DNA of 64,000 nucleotides, taken from contig NZ_FOHO01000004.1 in assembly GCF_900111675.1 (NCBI RefSeq), positions 62,001 to 126,000 of the forward strand, read 5' to 3'. A model generated the notes under the pieces. It searched no databases. It was not told the DNA's origin and saw only the letters and a program-made list of their open reading frames with translations. Of this stretch, positions 25,114 through 33,105 are shown in pieces. Position numbers and translations under genes: made by a program. The stretch comes from Paracoccus homiensis (GTDB taxonomy: Bacteria > Pseudomonadota > Alphaproteobacteria > Rhodobacterales > Rhodobacteraceae). How positions within the stretch are numbered: the stretch's first letter is position 1; each line of letters opens with the position of its first letter.

Positions 25114-26109
25114 ATGCGATATCTTAAACCGGCAACGGCGATTCTTGGCTTGATGGTTGCGGCACCGGCCGCGTTTGCCGCCGAAGATTGCGGCAGCCTG
25201 ACCATCGCCGAGATGAACTGGGCATCGGCCGGTCTGGCAGCCTGGGTGGACAAGATCATCCTGGAAGAAGGCTATGACTGCGACGTTGCGCTGGTCACGG
25301 GTGACACCGTGCCGACCTTTACCTCGATGAATGAAAAGGGCGAACCCGATATCGCCCCCGAACTGTGGGTGAACGCGGTCAAGGTGCCGCTGGACGCCGC
25401 GGTCGAGGAAGGCCGCATCAAGGTCGCCTCGGAAATTCTGACCGATGGCGGTGTCGAAGGCTTCTGGATCCCGACCAGCCTTGCCGAGGAAAACGGCATC
25501 AAGACGATCGAGGATGCGCTGGCTCATCCCGAACTGTTCCCGGGCGCCGAGGACAGCAGCAAGGGCGCCTTCTTCAACTGCCCCTCGGGCTGGGCCTGCC
25601 AGATCATCACCGCCAACCAGTTCGCGGCGCTTGGCGCCGAGGAAAAAGGGTTCGAGCTGGTCGACAGCGGCTCGGCCGCGGGCCTGGACGGATCCATCGC
25701 GCGGGCGTTCAACCGCGAGGAAGGCTGGCTGGGCTATTACTGGGCCCCGACCGCAATTCTGGGCAAATACGAGATGACCCGCCTGGACCTGGGCGTGGAA
25801 CATGAACGCGAAGCCTGGGACAACTGCACGGTCGTGAACGACTGCCCCGATCCCGCGCTGAACGAATGGCCGCGTTCGGACGTGTTCACCGCCGTGACCG
25901 CCGAATTCGCCGAAAAGAACGCCGTGACCATGGACTATCTGGGCAAGCGCGCCTGGTCGAATGACACGGTCAACACGCTTCTGGCCTGGATGGGTGACAA
26001 TCAGGCCACCAACGAGGATGGCGCCTATTACTTCCTCGAAAACTATCCCGAGGTGTGGAAGGCTTGGCTGCCCGAAGATGTGGCAACCAAGGTCGAAGAC
26101 GCGCTGTAA
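25114..26109 (+). CDS. Glycine betaine/proline-type ABC transporter substrate-binding protein (OpuAC/ProX-like)
   Basis: The 331-residue periplasmic protein has a signal peptide (about 1-22, VAAPAAFA before AEDCG) and the OpuAC domain: LTIAEMNWASAGLAAWVDKIILEEGYDCDVALVTGDTVPT. Aromatic residues such as WVNAV, GFWIPTS and GYYWAPTAI are candidates for the aromatic cage that holds quaternary amines. The ATG at 25114 is supported by the signal peptide and GAAAGG upstream. A strong intercistronic terminator separates it from the permease. Ligand (glycine betaine, proline betaine, choline or DMSP) cannot be told apart. Confidence 0.9.
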   Translation: MRYLKPATAILGLMVAAPAAFAAEDCGSLTIAEMNWASAGLAAWVDKIILEEGYDCDVALVTGDTVPTFTSMNEKGEPDIAPELWVNAVKVPLDAAVEEGRIKVASEILTDGGVEGFWIPTSLAEENGIKTIEDALAHPELFPGAEDSSKGAFFNCPSGWACQIITANQFAALGAEEKGFELVDSGSAAGLDGSIARAFNREEGWLGYYWAPTAILGKYEMTRLDLGVEHEREAWDNCTVVNDCPDPALNEWPRSDVFTAVTAEFAEKNAVTMDYLGKRAWSNDTVNTLLAWMGDNQATNEDGAYYFLENYPEVWKAWLPEDVATKVEDAL

Positions 26110-26116
26110 GATCTGA

Positions 26117-26143
26117 GGGGCGCCTGTCGGGCGCCCCTTTTTT
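26117..26143 (+). terminator. Intercistronic terminator after OpuAC-like gene
   Basis: GGGGCGCC and GGCGCCCC form an 8-base-pair stem with a short loop followed by six T residues. Being between binding-protein and permease genes, it most likely attenuates transcription so that the binding protein is in excess. Confidence 0.85.
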
Positions 26144-26179
26144 CTGTCGACATCCCGAAACGGAACAAGAAGAAAAGAG

Positions 26180-27064
26180 ATGGATCTGATAGATTTTCCA
26201 GCCATGAGCAGGGGCGACATGCGAGACCTTCGCATCGGTATCGATGAGGCGTTTCGCAACTTTACACGGGCTTATGGCGAAACCCTGGAACAGCTGTTCC
26301 ACCCGATCCAGCTGCTGCTGAACTTCATCGAGGGAATGCTGATCGACAGTTCCTGGGTGATCGTCCTTGTCGCGCTGGCCGGACTGGTCTGGCTGCTAAG
26401 CCGCAACCTGAAGATCGTCGCAGGCACGATCGTCGCGCTGTTGCTGATCGGCTATTTCGGCATGTGGGAAGACACGATGCGGACCATCGCGATGGTGTCG
26501 GTCTGTACGCTGATCGCGGTCGTCATCGGCATTCCGGTGGGGATTCTGATGGCCCGCTCGGACCGGGCGAATGCCACGATCACCCCGCTGCTGGACATGA
26601 TGCAGACGATGCCCAGCTTCGTCTACCTGATCCCGGTCGTGATGATCTTCGGCCTTGGCAAGGTGCCCGGCGTGATCGCCGTCGTGATCTATGCCGTCCC
26701 GCCGATCATCCGCCTGACCAATCTGGGGATCCGCCAGGTCCCCGCCGACGTGCTGGAGGCCGCCGAGGCATTCGGGTCCAGCGGTCGGCAAAAGCTGATG
26801 GATGTGCAATTGCCGCTGGCGTTGCCGACTATCATGGCGGGCGTCAACCAGACCATCATGATGAGTCTGGCCATGGTCGTGGTCGCATCCATGATCGGCG
26901 TGCGCGGCCTGGGCCAGCCCGTCCTTCAGGCGATCAACAACCAATACTTCACCCTGGGCGTGATGAACGGTCTGGCCATCGTCGCCATCGCCATCATCTT
27001 CGACCGCGCGACGCAGGCCTATGGCAAGCGCCTGCAGAAGCACCTGGAGGCTGTGCATGGCTGA
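26180..27064 (+). CDS. Glycine betaine/proline-type ABC transporter permease (ProW-like)
   Basis: The 294-residue membrane protein has about six hydrophobic segments and a ProW/OpuAB-like sequence: IGIPVGILMARSDRANATITPLLDMMQTMPSFVYLIPVVMIFGLGKVPGVIAVVIYAVPPIIRLTNLGI is split here into the recognisable parts GILMARSD, MMQTMPSFVYLIP and YAVPPIIRLTN, followed by the coupling motif EAAEAFGSSGRQKLMDVQLPLALP. Its last eight bases overlap the ATPase gene. Confidence 0.92.
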   Translation: MDLIDFPAMSRGDMRDLRIGIDEAFRNFTRAYGETLEQLFHPIQLLLNFIEGMLIDSSWVIVLVALAGLVWLLSRNLKIVAGTIVALLLIGYFGMWEDTMRTIAMVSVCTLIAVVIGIPVGILMARSDRANATITPLLDMMQTMPSFVYLIPVVMIFGLGKVPGVIAVVIYAVPPIIRLTNLGIRQVPADVLEAAEAFGSSGRQKLMDVQLPLALPTIMAGVNQTIMMSLAMVVVASMIGVRGLGQPVLQAINNQYFTLGVMNGLAIVAIAIIFDRATQAYGKRLQKHLEAVHG

Positions 27065-28121
27065 GGCAACCCACGACATCGAGATCCGCAACCTTTACAA
27101 GATCTTCGGTCCGAACGCCGCCAAGCACGTGGAAAGCGTTCGCAACGGGATGACCAAGGAAGAACTGAAGGCCCAGCACAATCACGTGCTGGGGCTGGAC
27201 GACATCAACCTGACCATCCCCGCGGGCAAGATCCAGGTCGTGATGGGGCTGTCGGGGTCGGGCAAATCGACCCTGATCCGGCATATCAACCGCCTGATCG
27301 ACCCGACCGCGGGCGAATTGCTGTTCGACGGTCAGGACATCGCAAAGATGTCCGAGACCGAGCTGCGCGAGTTTCGTCGCCAGCGCACCGGCATGGTGTT
27401 TCAGAAATTTGCGCTGTTCCCGCATTGGACGGTGCTGGAAAACACCACCTATGGTCTGAACGTGCGCGGGGTATCCCGCCGCGAAGCCGAGGAACGCGCG
27501 CGCCGCTGGATCAGCCGCGTCGGTCTGGACGGGTTCGAGGAAAGCTATCCCAATCAGCTGTCGGGCGGGATGCAGCAGCGCGTGGGCCTGGCCCGCGCCC
27601 TGACCAACGACGCCGAGATCCTGCTGATGGATGAGGCATTCTCGGCGCTGGACCCGCTGATCCGGACCGACATGCAGTCGGTGCTTCTGGACCTGCAATC
27701 CGAGCTGAAAAAGACCATCGTCTTCATCACCCACGACTTGGACGAGGCGCTGCGCCTTGGCGAACGCATCGCCATCCTGCGCGATGGCAAGATCATCCAG
27801 CAGGGCACGGGCGAACAGATCGTCCTGCGCCCGAAGGACGATTACATCGCCAGTTTCGTGCGCGATGTGCGCCGCGGTCACGTCATCTCGGTCCGGACCA
27901 TCATGCGCAAAGGCGCACGGGCCGAAACCCCGGTGACGCTGCCGGCCACAACCCTGCTGGAAGAAGCGGCGCGCGCGATGACCAATGCCGAGGTGCTGCG
28001 CGCCAATATCCAGGGCTTGGACGGACAGCATCTGGGCATGGTGACGCTGTCGAAATGCGTGGCCGAGATGATCGCGCCCGACGACAGCGAAGATGTCGAT
28101 CCCGAGGCGCAGGTCGCCTGA
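27057..28121 (+). CDS. Glycine betaine/proline-type ABC transporter ATPase (ProV-like)
   Basis: The 354-residue ATPase has Walker A GLSGSGKST, signature LSGGMQQRVGLARAL and Walker B ILLMDEAFSALDPLIR. The long N-terminal insert (GPNAAKHVESVRNGMTKEEL before NHVLGLDDI) is typical of ProV. Only about 60-70 residues follow as a C-terminal region with one CBS-like stretch (PVTLPATTLLEEAARAM through GQHLGMVTLSKCVAEM), shorter than the two CBS domains usual in ProV/OpuAA that sense ionic strength. The ATG at 27057 overlaps the permease end. It ends the operon. Confidence 0.9.
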   Translation: MAEATHDIEIRNLYKIFGPNAAKHVESVRNGMTKEELKAQHNHVLGLDDINLTIPAGKIQVVMGLSGSGKSTLIRHINRLIDPTAGELLFDGQDIAKMSETELREFRRQRTGMVFQKFALFPHWTVLENTTYGLNVRGVSRREAEERARRWISRVGLDGFEESYPNQLSGGMQQRVGLARALTNDAEILLMDEAFSALDPLIRTDMQSVLLDLQSELKKTIVFITHDLDEALRLGERIAILRDGKIIQQGTGEQIVLRPKDDYIASFVRDVRRGHVISVRTIMRKGARAETPVTLPATTLLEEAARAMTNAEVLRANIQGLDGQHLGMVTLSKCVAEMIAPDDSEDVDPEAQVA

Positions 28122-28148
28122 TCCCGGCTTTGACCAAGACGCTGGCAC

Positions 28149-28187
28149 AAAAAAACGGTCGGGGCGCGCGACGAAGCGCCCCGGCCG
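28149..28187 (-). terminator. Terminator after DUF302 gene
   Basis: CGGTCGGGGCGC and GCGCCCCGGCCG form a 12-base-pair stem (one G-T pair). On the minus strand the stem is followed by a seven-T run, so it terminates the TRAP/amidase/DUF302 gene set. It may also stop the converging ABC operon, but without a T-run there. Confidence 0.85.
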
Positions 28188-28208
28188 TCCGCTTCATATG
28201 GCCCTAAC

Positions 28209-28652
28209 TTAGGGGGCCTTGGCCGTATCGACGAATTTTTGCAGGGCCTGCGTCATCTTGGCCATGAATTCGGCATCATCGTCGATGTCGAGATCGTCAA
28301 ACATCTCAGCCGGTTCCTGCCAGGCGATCTTGGTTTCCCCGTCCTGGCTGTAGACAAGAACGCGTAGTGGCAGAAACAGTCCGGCGCGGGCGTCCTGTTG
28401 CTGCGGCAGGGTGCCCAGCTTGGGGTTGCCAAAAATCAGAAGCTGCGAATCCTCCAGCGGCAAATCGACCGAGGCCGCGCCCTTGGCGTGATCGACGCGC
28501 GCAAAGACTGTCGCGCCCGCACCCTCGACCGCGCTTTCCAGCCGGTCCATCACTTCGGGAACCGAACCTTCGGCAGCAACGGTTTCAATATCTGCCAGGG
28601 CAGGGGTCGCCAGACCCAGTGCAATGGCGGCGGTACAGATCAGTCTGCGCAT
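28209..28652 (-). CDS. DUF302 family exported protein
   Basis: The 147-residue protein has a signal peptide (MRRLICTAAIALGLATPALA, before DIETV) and one DUF302 domain: VPEVMDRLESAVEGAGATVFARVDHAKGAASV, LLIFGNPKLGTLPQQQDARAGLFLPLRVLVY. This is a small alpha/beta fold of unknown role found alone or fused to other domains. AAGGAGAG before the ATG at 28652 fixes the start. It follows the FAH-family gene on the same strand after 96 bases and is closed by a strong terminator; whether it belongs to the same transcript is unclear. Confidence 0.88.
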   Translation of the reverse strand: MRRLICTAAIALGLATPALADIETVAAEGSVPEVMDRLESAVEGAGATVFARVDHAKGAASVDLPLEDSQLLIFGNPKLGTLPQQQDARAGLFLPLRVLVYSQDGETKIAWQEPAEMFDDLDIDDDAEFMAKMTQALQKFVDTAKAP

Positions 28653-28748
28653 CGAACTCTCCTTGTTTCGGGCAAGTCCACAACAATGCAGCACATTTCG
28701 CGGTTCCGGCAAACCAACATGGACGTGATCGGGCGCGGATTACCGCCG

Positions 28749-29435
28749 TCAGATCACAGTCACGTCCATGTCACCCAACCCGTCGATGGCAATCCTGATC
28801 CGATCCCCGCGATCGACCGCGCCGACGCCTGCCGGGGTGCCGGACAGGATCACGTCGCCCGCCGCCAGTTCGAAATACCGCGACAGATAGGCGATCATTT
28901 CGGGAACCTTCCAGATCATCTGGTCCAGATCGCCATCCTGCCGCAGCTCATCATTGATCCACAGGCGCAACGCGCCGCGATCGGGATGACCTATGCGGTC
29001 GGCGGGATGGATCAGGCCAACCGGGGCCGAGCCTTCGAAGGCCTTTGCGATTTCCCAAGGACGGCCCATCTTCTTTGCCTGCGCCTGCAGGTCGCGCCGC
29101 GTCATGTCCAGCGCCAGACCATAGCCAAACACGTGATCAAGCGCGTCGGCGACGGCAATGTCGCGCCCGCCGGATTTCAGCGCGACGGCCATTTCCGCCT
29201 CGTAGTGAACATCGCCGCTGTTGGGCGGATAGACGAACCGATCAGACGCGGTCAGGTTGTCGGGGTTCTTCTGAAAGAAGAAGGGCGGCTCGCGGTTCGG
29301 GTCATGCCCCATTTCGACGGCATGGGCAGCATAGTTGCGCCCGATGCAATAAACCCGCCGCACCGGAAACAACCCGTCCTGTCCCGCGACCGGGATCGCG
29401 ACGGTTCGGGGCGGTGTGATCACATAATCGGCCAT
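28749..29435 (-). CDS. Fumarylacetoacetate hydrolase (FAH) family protein
   Basis: The 228-residue protein shows the FAH fold: VYCIGRNYAAHAVEMG at the start, FFFQKNPDNLTAS, the metal-binding glutamates in YEAEMAVALK, YGLALDMTRRDLQAQAKKMGRPWEIAKAFEGSAP and the GTPAGVGAVDRGD end. FAH-family enzymes hydrolyse C-C bonds of diketo acids or decarboxylate and hydrate ring-cleavage products and acylpyruvates. It sits downstream of a TRAP transporter and an amidase, so it may process the carbon skeleton of the imported compound. A hairpin separates it from the 59-codon gene. Exact substrate unknown. Confidence 0.88.
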   Translation of the reverse strand: MADYVITPPRTVAIPVAGQDGLFPVRRVYCIGRNYAAHAVEMGHDPNREPPFFFQKNPDNLTASDRFVYPPNSGDVHYEAEMAVALKSGGRDIAVADALDHVFGYGLALDMTRRDLQAQAKKMGRPWEIAKAFEGSAPVGLIHPADRIGHPDRGALRLWINDELRQDGDLDQMIWKVPEMIAYLSRYFELAAGDVILSGTPAGVGAVDRGDRIRIAIDGLGDMDVTVI

Positions 29436-29454
29436 GCCTTGCGTCCTGTAAGAT

Positions 29455-29484
29455 CCTGCTGGTCAAAGCTGTACGACCAGCAGG
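29455..29484 (-). terminator. Intercistronic hairpin upstream of FAH gene
   Basis: CCTGCTGGTC and GACCAGCAGG form a perfect 10-base-pair stem with a 10-base loop, between the 59-codon gene and the FAH gene. On the minus strand only a weak ATCTT follows, so partial termination is possible. Confidence 0.5.
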
Positions 29485-29504
29485 GCGGCAATCCAAGACC
29501 CAGG

Positions 29505-29684
29505 TCACTTTTGCCGATCGTCAATGGCATGGCGACGCATGACCTGGGCCGTATCATAGCCCGCCAGCCCCAGCGTCAACAGCACCACCGCGCCCAGATC
29601 CAGACGGGGCACATGCCACAACAGGATCACCAGAAACGCGCATAGGACGATAAAGGCCAGCAGGGCCAGGATACGGTCGATCAT
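29505..29684 (-). CDS. Small two-span membrane protein (59 aa)
   Basis: The 59-residue protein has two hydrophobic segments (about 5-23 and 29-45) and a charged tail (MRRHAIDDRQK). The ATG overlaps the amidase stop (ATGA), and AGAGGT lies upstream, both good evidence for a real coupled gene. I do not recognise a family. Its place between amidase and FAH-family genes suggests a role near the membrane in the same pathway, but nothing in the sequence shows a mechanism. Confidence 0.65.
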   Translation of the reverse strand: MIDRILALLAFIVLCAFLVILLWHVPRLDLGAVVLLTLGLAGYDTAQVMRRHAIDDRQK

Positions 29685-31027
29685 GTCGTTACCTCTGCGG
29701 TGCTGTCGTGAAACTGTTCCATCAGCCAATGCGCGACGCGCAGCAGCCGTGCATCCTCGCCCCGGCGGCCAATCAGTTGCACACCCATCGGCAACCCGTT
29801 TGCATCCGTCAGCAGCGGAAGGGTGATCGCGGGCACGCCGCACAGCGTCCAGGGACCGTTCATCGCGGGCGATCCTGTGCTGTTTTCCGAAAGCTCCGGC
29901 GCCGGGCCGGGCGAGGCCGGACACAGGATCGCGTCGCAGCGGGTCAGCAACTCATCCAACCCGGCATTCAGCACCTGACGCCAGTCCAGTGCCGCAAGAT
30001 AGTCGCGTGCAAGGACCTGTTTGCCTTCGTCCAAGCCGTCGCGCAGCGTGTCAGACATCTGATCCCGCCCCTGATGTTCCAGCGCGTAATAGCATTTCGC
30101 CAGTTCGGCCAGATTGATGCGGCGGCGGATCTGGTCGGCCTCGGCAAAGACCGCGGGCAGATCGACCCGATGCGCGCGCCCCCCAAGCGCGTCGGTCAGT
30201 TCCCCCAACGCGTCCAGCATCACCTGCTGCGCACCGGGCAGCGCCACCACGGACAAAAGTGGCGGCAGGGGCGGGGCCTCGGACGCGGCCTGCGCCAGAC
30301 GGGGCACGGGCTGCATCGCGGTGGCGCTGTCCTGCGGATCGTGCCCCGCCATGACCTCGGCCAGAAGCGCGGCGTCTTGCAGGTCGCGGCCAAAGGCACC
30401 GACGGTATCCAGAAACGGCGATTGCGGCAGAATACCGGTGCGTCCGATCAGGCCATAGCTAGGCTTGAACCCGACGATCCCGCAATAGGATGCGGGCCGT
30501 ATGACCGACCCGCCGGTCTGGGTGCCGACCGCCAAGGGCACCTGACCAGAGGCCACCGCCACGGCCGACCCTGCGGACGACCCGCCCGGGCTGCGGGCCG
30601 GGTCATGCGGGTTGCGACTGTCCGAGGGGTGCATGAAGGCGCATTCCGTCGTCACGGTCTTGCCCAGAATGACCGCCCCCGCCGTGCGCAATCGTGCCAC
30701 GACCAGCGCGTCCTGCGGCGGCACGCGCCCCTTGGCGATGGGGCTGCCGTATTCCGTGGGCATACCCGCCGTGTCGATCACATCCTTGATGCCCACCGGC
30801 ACGCCATGCAGCACCCCGATCGCCGCGCCGGATTTTCGACGCTGATCCAACGCACGGGCCTGCGCCATGGCGTTCTGACCATCGACATAGGCCCATGCCC
30901 GCAACTGGGGTTCGGTCTGGGCAATGCGGTTCAGGCAGGCGGCGGTCGCGGCCTCGGCGGTGATCGCGCCCGATGCGATCAGATCGCGCAGCGCCACCGC
31001 CCCCAGACTTGCGGGATCAGGAGCCAT
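29681..31027 (-). CDS. Amidase signature-family amidohydrolase
   Basis: The 448-residue protein is an amidase signature enzyme that hydrolyses amide (sometimes ester or urea-type) bonds. The Ser-cisSer-Lys triad is visible: Lys about 81 (GVPVGIKDVIDT), cis-Ser about 150 (SPGGSSAGSAVAVASG) and nucleophile Ser about 174 (GTQTGGSVIRPAS). The length matches GatA-like amidases, but the gatB/gatC neighbours are absent, so tRNA amidotransferase is unlikely. Its start at 31027 overlaps the dctM end by 11 bases and its end overlaps the 59-codon gene. The TRAP transporter upstream probably imports the substrate or a related acid. Confidence 0.9.
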   Translation of the reverse strand: MAPDPASLGAVALRDLIASGAITAEAATAACLNRIAQTEPQLRAWAYVDGQNAMAQARALDQRRKSGAAIGVLHGVPVGIKDVIDTAGMPTEYGSPIAKGRVPPQDALVVARLRTAGAVILGKTVTTECAFMHPSDSRNPHDPARSPGGSSAGSAVAVASGQVPLAVGTQTGGSVIRPASYCGIVGFKPSYGLIGRTGILPQSPFLDTVGAFGRDLQDAALLAEVMAGHDPQDSATAMQPVPRLAQAASEAPPLPPLLSVVALPGAQQVMLDALGELTDALGGRAHRVDLPAVFAEADQIRRRINLAELAKCYYALEHQGRDQMSDTLRDGLDEGKQVLARDYLAALDWRQVLNAGLDELLTRCDAILCPASPGPAPELSENSTGSPAMNGPWTLCGVPAITLPLLTDANGLPMGVQLIGRRGEDARLLRVAHWLMEQFHDSTAEVTT

Positions 31028-32435
31028 AGATGAGGTTCGGAAGGACATAGACGATATCCGGATAGATATACATGATCGCCATGGCGATGAAGACCATGAA
31101 CAGGAAGGGCATGACGCCCGCGAAGATCTGGGTCAGCTTGACCTCGGGTGGGGCGATGCCTTTCAGATAATAGGCCGACATGGCCATCGGCGGTGTCAGG
31201 AACGAGGTCTGCAGGTTCAGCGCGACGAGAATGCCGAAGAACAGCGGGTCGATATCGAACATCGGCAGCAATGGCAGGAAGATCGGTACGAAGATGATGA
31301 TGATTTCGGACCATTCCAGCGGCCAGCCAAGCAGAAAGATGATCAGCTGCGCCAGAAGCAGGAATTGCAGCGGGGTCAGGTCCAGGCCGCTGACGAATTC
31401 CGAGATCACATGCTCGCCCCCCAGATAGGAAAATACCGACGAGAAGGTGTACGAGCCGACAAACAGCCAGCAGACCATCGCCGTCGTGCGCACGGTCAGA
31501 TAGACGGATTCGCGCAGCCGCTGAAAAGTCATCGCGCGATAGACGATGGCCAGAACCATCCCGCCAAGCGCGCCGATGGCCGCGGCCTCGGTCGGTGTTG
31601 CCAGGCCGAACAGGATCGAGCCCAGCACCGCAAGGATCAGGAAGGCCAGCGGAAAGAACGAGGTCGCCAGCATCAACAACAGCTTGCCGGTCGAGACCGC
31701 AGGCACCTCATCCTCGGACGGGCGCGGCGCGACAGACGGTTGCAGGATCGAACGCCCGATCACATAGACCAGATACAGCCCGACCAGCACCAGTCCGGGC
31801 AGCATCGCGCCCGCGTAAAGCCGCACGATCGACACACCCGACGCCGCCGCATAGACGATCAGCATGATCGACGGCGGGATCAGAATCCCAAGCGTGCCAC
31901 CCGCGCAGATGATGCCGCTGGCAAAGCGCGGGTCATAGCGCGCCTTCAGCATGGCCGGCAGCGCCAGCAGGCCCATCAGCGTGACCACCGCCCCGACGAT
32001 GCCGGTGGCCGTCGCAAACAGCGCACATGTGATCAGCGCCGCCACGCCCATCGACCCCGGCATCCGCCGCGAGGCTACGGCCAGTGTCGAGAACAGCCGA
32101 TCCACGATATTCGCGCGTTCGACGATATAGCCCATGAACAGGAACAGCGGCACGGCGGTCAGCACCTCGTTCGACATCACGGTATAGGTCTGGTTGATGA
32201 ACAGGTCGAAGATGCGGTTGTTGTAAAACCCCTCCAGCCAGGCCCAGTTGTGGGTCAGCCAACTGGCATCCTCGGGCAGGCGGTCCATACCGCGCCACAT
32301 CCGCGCGGCGTCGAAATAGGCGTAATAGCCAAAGCCGATGCCAAGGGCCATCAGGGTAAAGGCGATGGGAAAGCCCAGAAACACCAGAAAGATGAAAATG
32401 CCCAGCATGAACAGGGCGATTTGGGGGTCGGTCAC
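31017..32435 (-). CDS. dctM: TRAP transporter large permease DctM
   Basis: The 472-residue protein has twelve or more hydrophobic segments and matches the TRAP large permease: ALFMLGIFIFLVFLGFPIAFTLMALG at the start, TAVPLFLFMGYIVERANI, GSMGVAALITCALFATATGIVGAVVTLMGLLALP and GGTLGILIPPSIMLIVYA. It drives uptake with a sodium gradient. The family's extended central region carrying PRPSEDEVPAVSTGK is present. It follows dctQ after 30 bases and overlaps the amidase. Confidence 0.93.
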   Translation of the reverse strand: MTDPQIALFMLGIFIFLVFLGFPIAFTLMALGIGFGYYAYFDAARMWRGMDRLPEDASWLTHNWAWLEGFYNNRIFDLFINQTYTVMSNEVLTAVPLFLFMGYIVERANIVDRLFSTLAVASRRMPGSMGVAALITCALFATATGIVGAVVTLMGLLALPAMLKARYDPRFASGIICAGGTLGILIPPSIMLIVYAAASGVSIVRLYAGAMLPGLVLVGLYLVYVIGRSILQPSVAPRPSEDEVPAVSTGKLLLMLATSFFPLAFLILAVLGSILFGLATPTEAAAIGALGGMVLAIVYRAMTFQRLRESVYLTVRTTAMVCWLFVGSYTFSSVFSYLGGEHVISEFVSGLDLTPLQFLLLAQLIIFLLGWPLEWSEIIIIFVPIFLPLLPMFDIDPLFFGILVALNLQTSFLTPPMAMSAYYLKGIAPPEVKLTQIFAGVMPFLFMVFIAMAIMYIYPDIVYVLPNLIYGS

Positions 32436-32465
32436 GCGCGTCTCTCCGTGGTGGAATGGCCCATG

Positions 32466-33050
32466 TCACTCGACATGGATGCCGGCCCGCGGCGCCTGTT
32501 CGCGCAGCAGCAACTGTTCGGTTTCCTCGACATCCTCTTCGGCGGCGATCCAGACGCCGTCGCGCATCGCGATCACGCTGCGCAGCAACTGCGCGATGCC
32601 CTGAATGAACAACAGGATGCCCGCCGCCACGATCACGGTCTTGAACTGATAGATGGGGATGCCCGCGGGGCTGTTCACGCTGACCTCGCCATAGCGCCAG
32701 GACCGGCTGGCATATTTCCAGCCCGACAGGATCAGCGCGGTGACGCCGGGAAAGAAGAACAGCAGGTAAAGGACGAAATCGACCGCCCCCTGCACCCGAA
32801 CGGGCCACAGGCGATACAGGAAGTCGCCGCGCACATGGCCGCCGCGCGACAGCGTATAGGCGCCCCCCATCATGAACAGCGTGCCATACATGATGAAGGA
32901 TACATCCAGCGACCAGCTTGTCGGGCTGTTCAGCACATAGCGGACAAAGACCTCATAGCTGACACCGAAGGTCATCAGCATGATCAGCCAGGCAAATGTC
33001 TTGCCGAACCACGCCGACAGACGGTCGGCGAAACGAATGAATGCCAGCAT
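32466..33050 (-). CDS. dctQ: TRAP transporter small permease DctQ
   Basis: The 194-residue protein has four hydrophobic segments and the small-subunit features AWLIMLMTFGVSYEVFVRYVLNSPTSWSLDVSFIMYG and the conserved glycine-rich SRGGHVRGDFLY. It forms the membrane complex with DctM. The acidic C-terminal tail (AAEEDVEETEQLLLREQ) faces the cytoplasm by prediction. It lies between dctP and dctM, with a stable hairpin in the gap to dctP. Confidence 0.9.
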   Translation of the reverse strand: MLAFIRFADRLSAWFGKTFAWLIMLMTFGVSYEVFVRYVLNSPTSWSLDVSFIMYGTLFMMGGAYTLSRGGHVRGDFLYRLWPVRVQGAVDFVLYLLFFFPGVTALILSGWKYASRSWRYGEVSVNSPAGIPIYQFKTVIVAAGILLFIQGIAQLLRSVIAMRDGVWIAAEEDVEETEQLLLREQAPRAGIHVE

Positions 33051-33068
33051 GGAATTCCTTTCGGTCGA

Positions 33069-33095
33069 CCCCGCCCGATACCGGACCGGGCGGGG
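33069..33095 (-). terminator. Intercistronic hairpin between dctP and dctQ
   Basis: CCCCGCCCG and CGGGCGGGG form a perfect 9-base-pair stem with a 9-base loop 11 bases after the dctP stop. It probably reduces permease expression relative to the binding protein; no strong T-run is seen. Confidence 0.5.
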
Positions 33096-33105
33096 GGTGA
33101 CCTGC

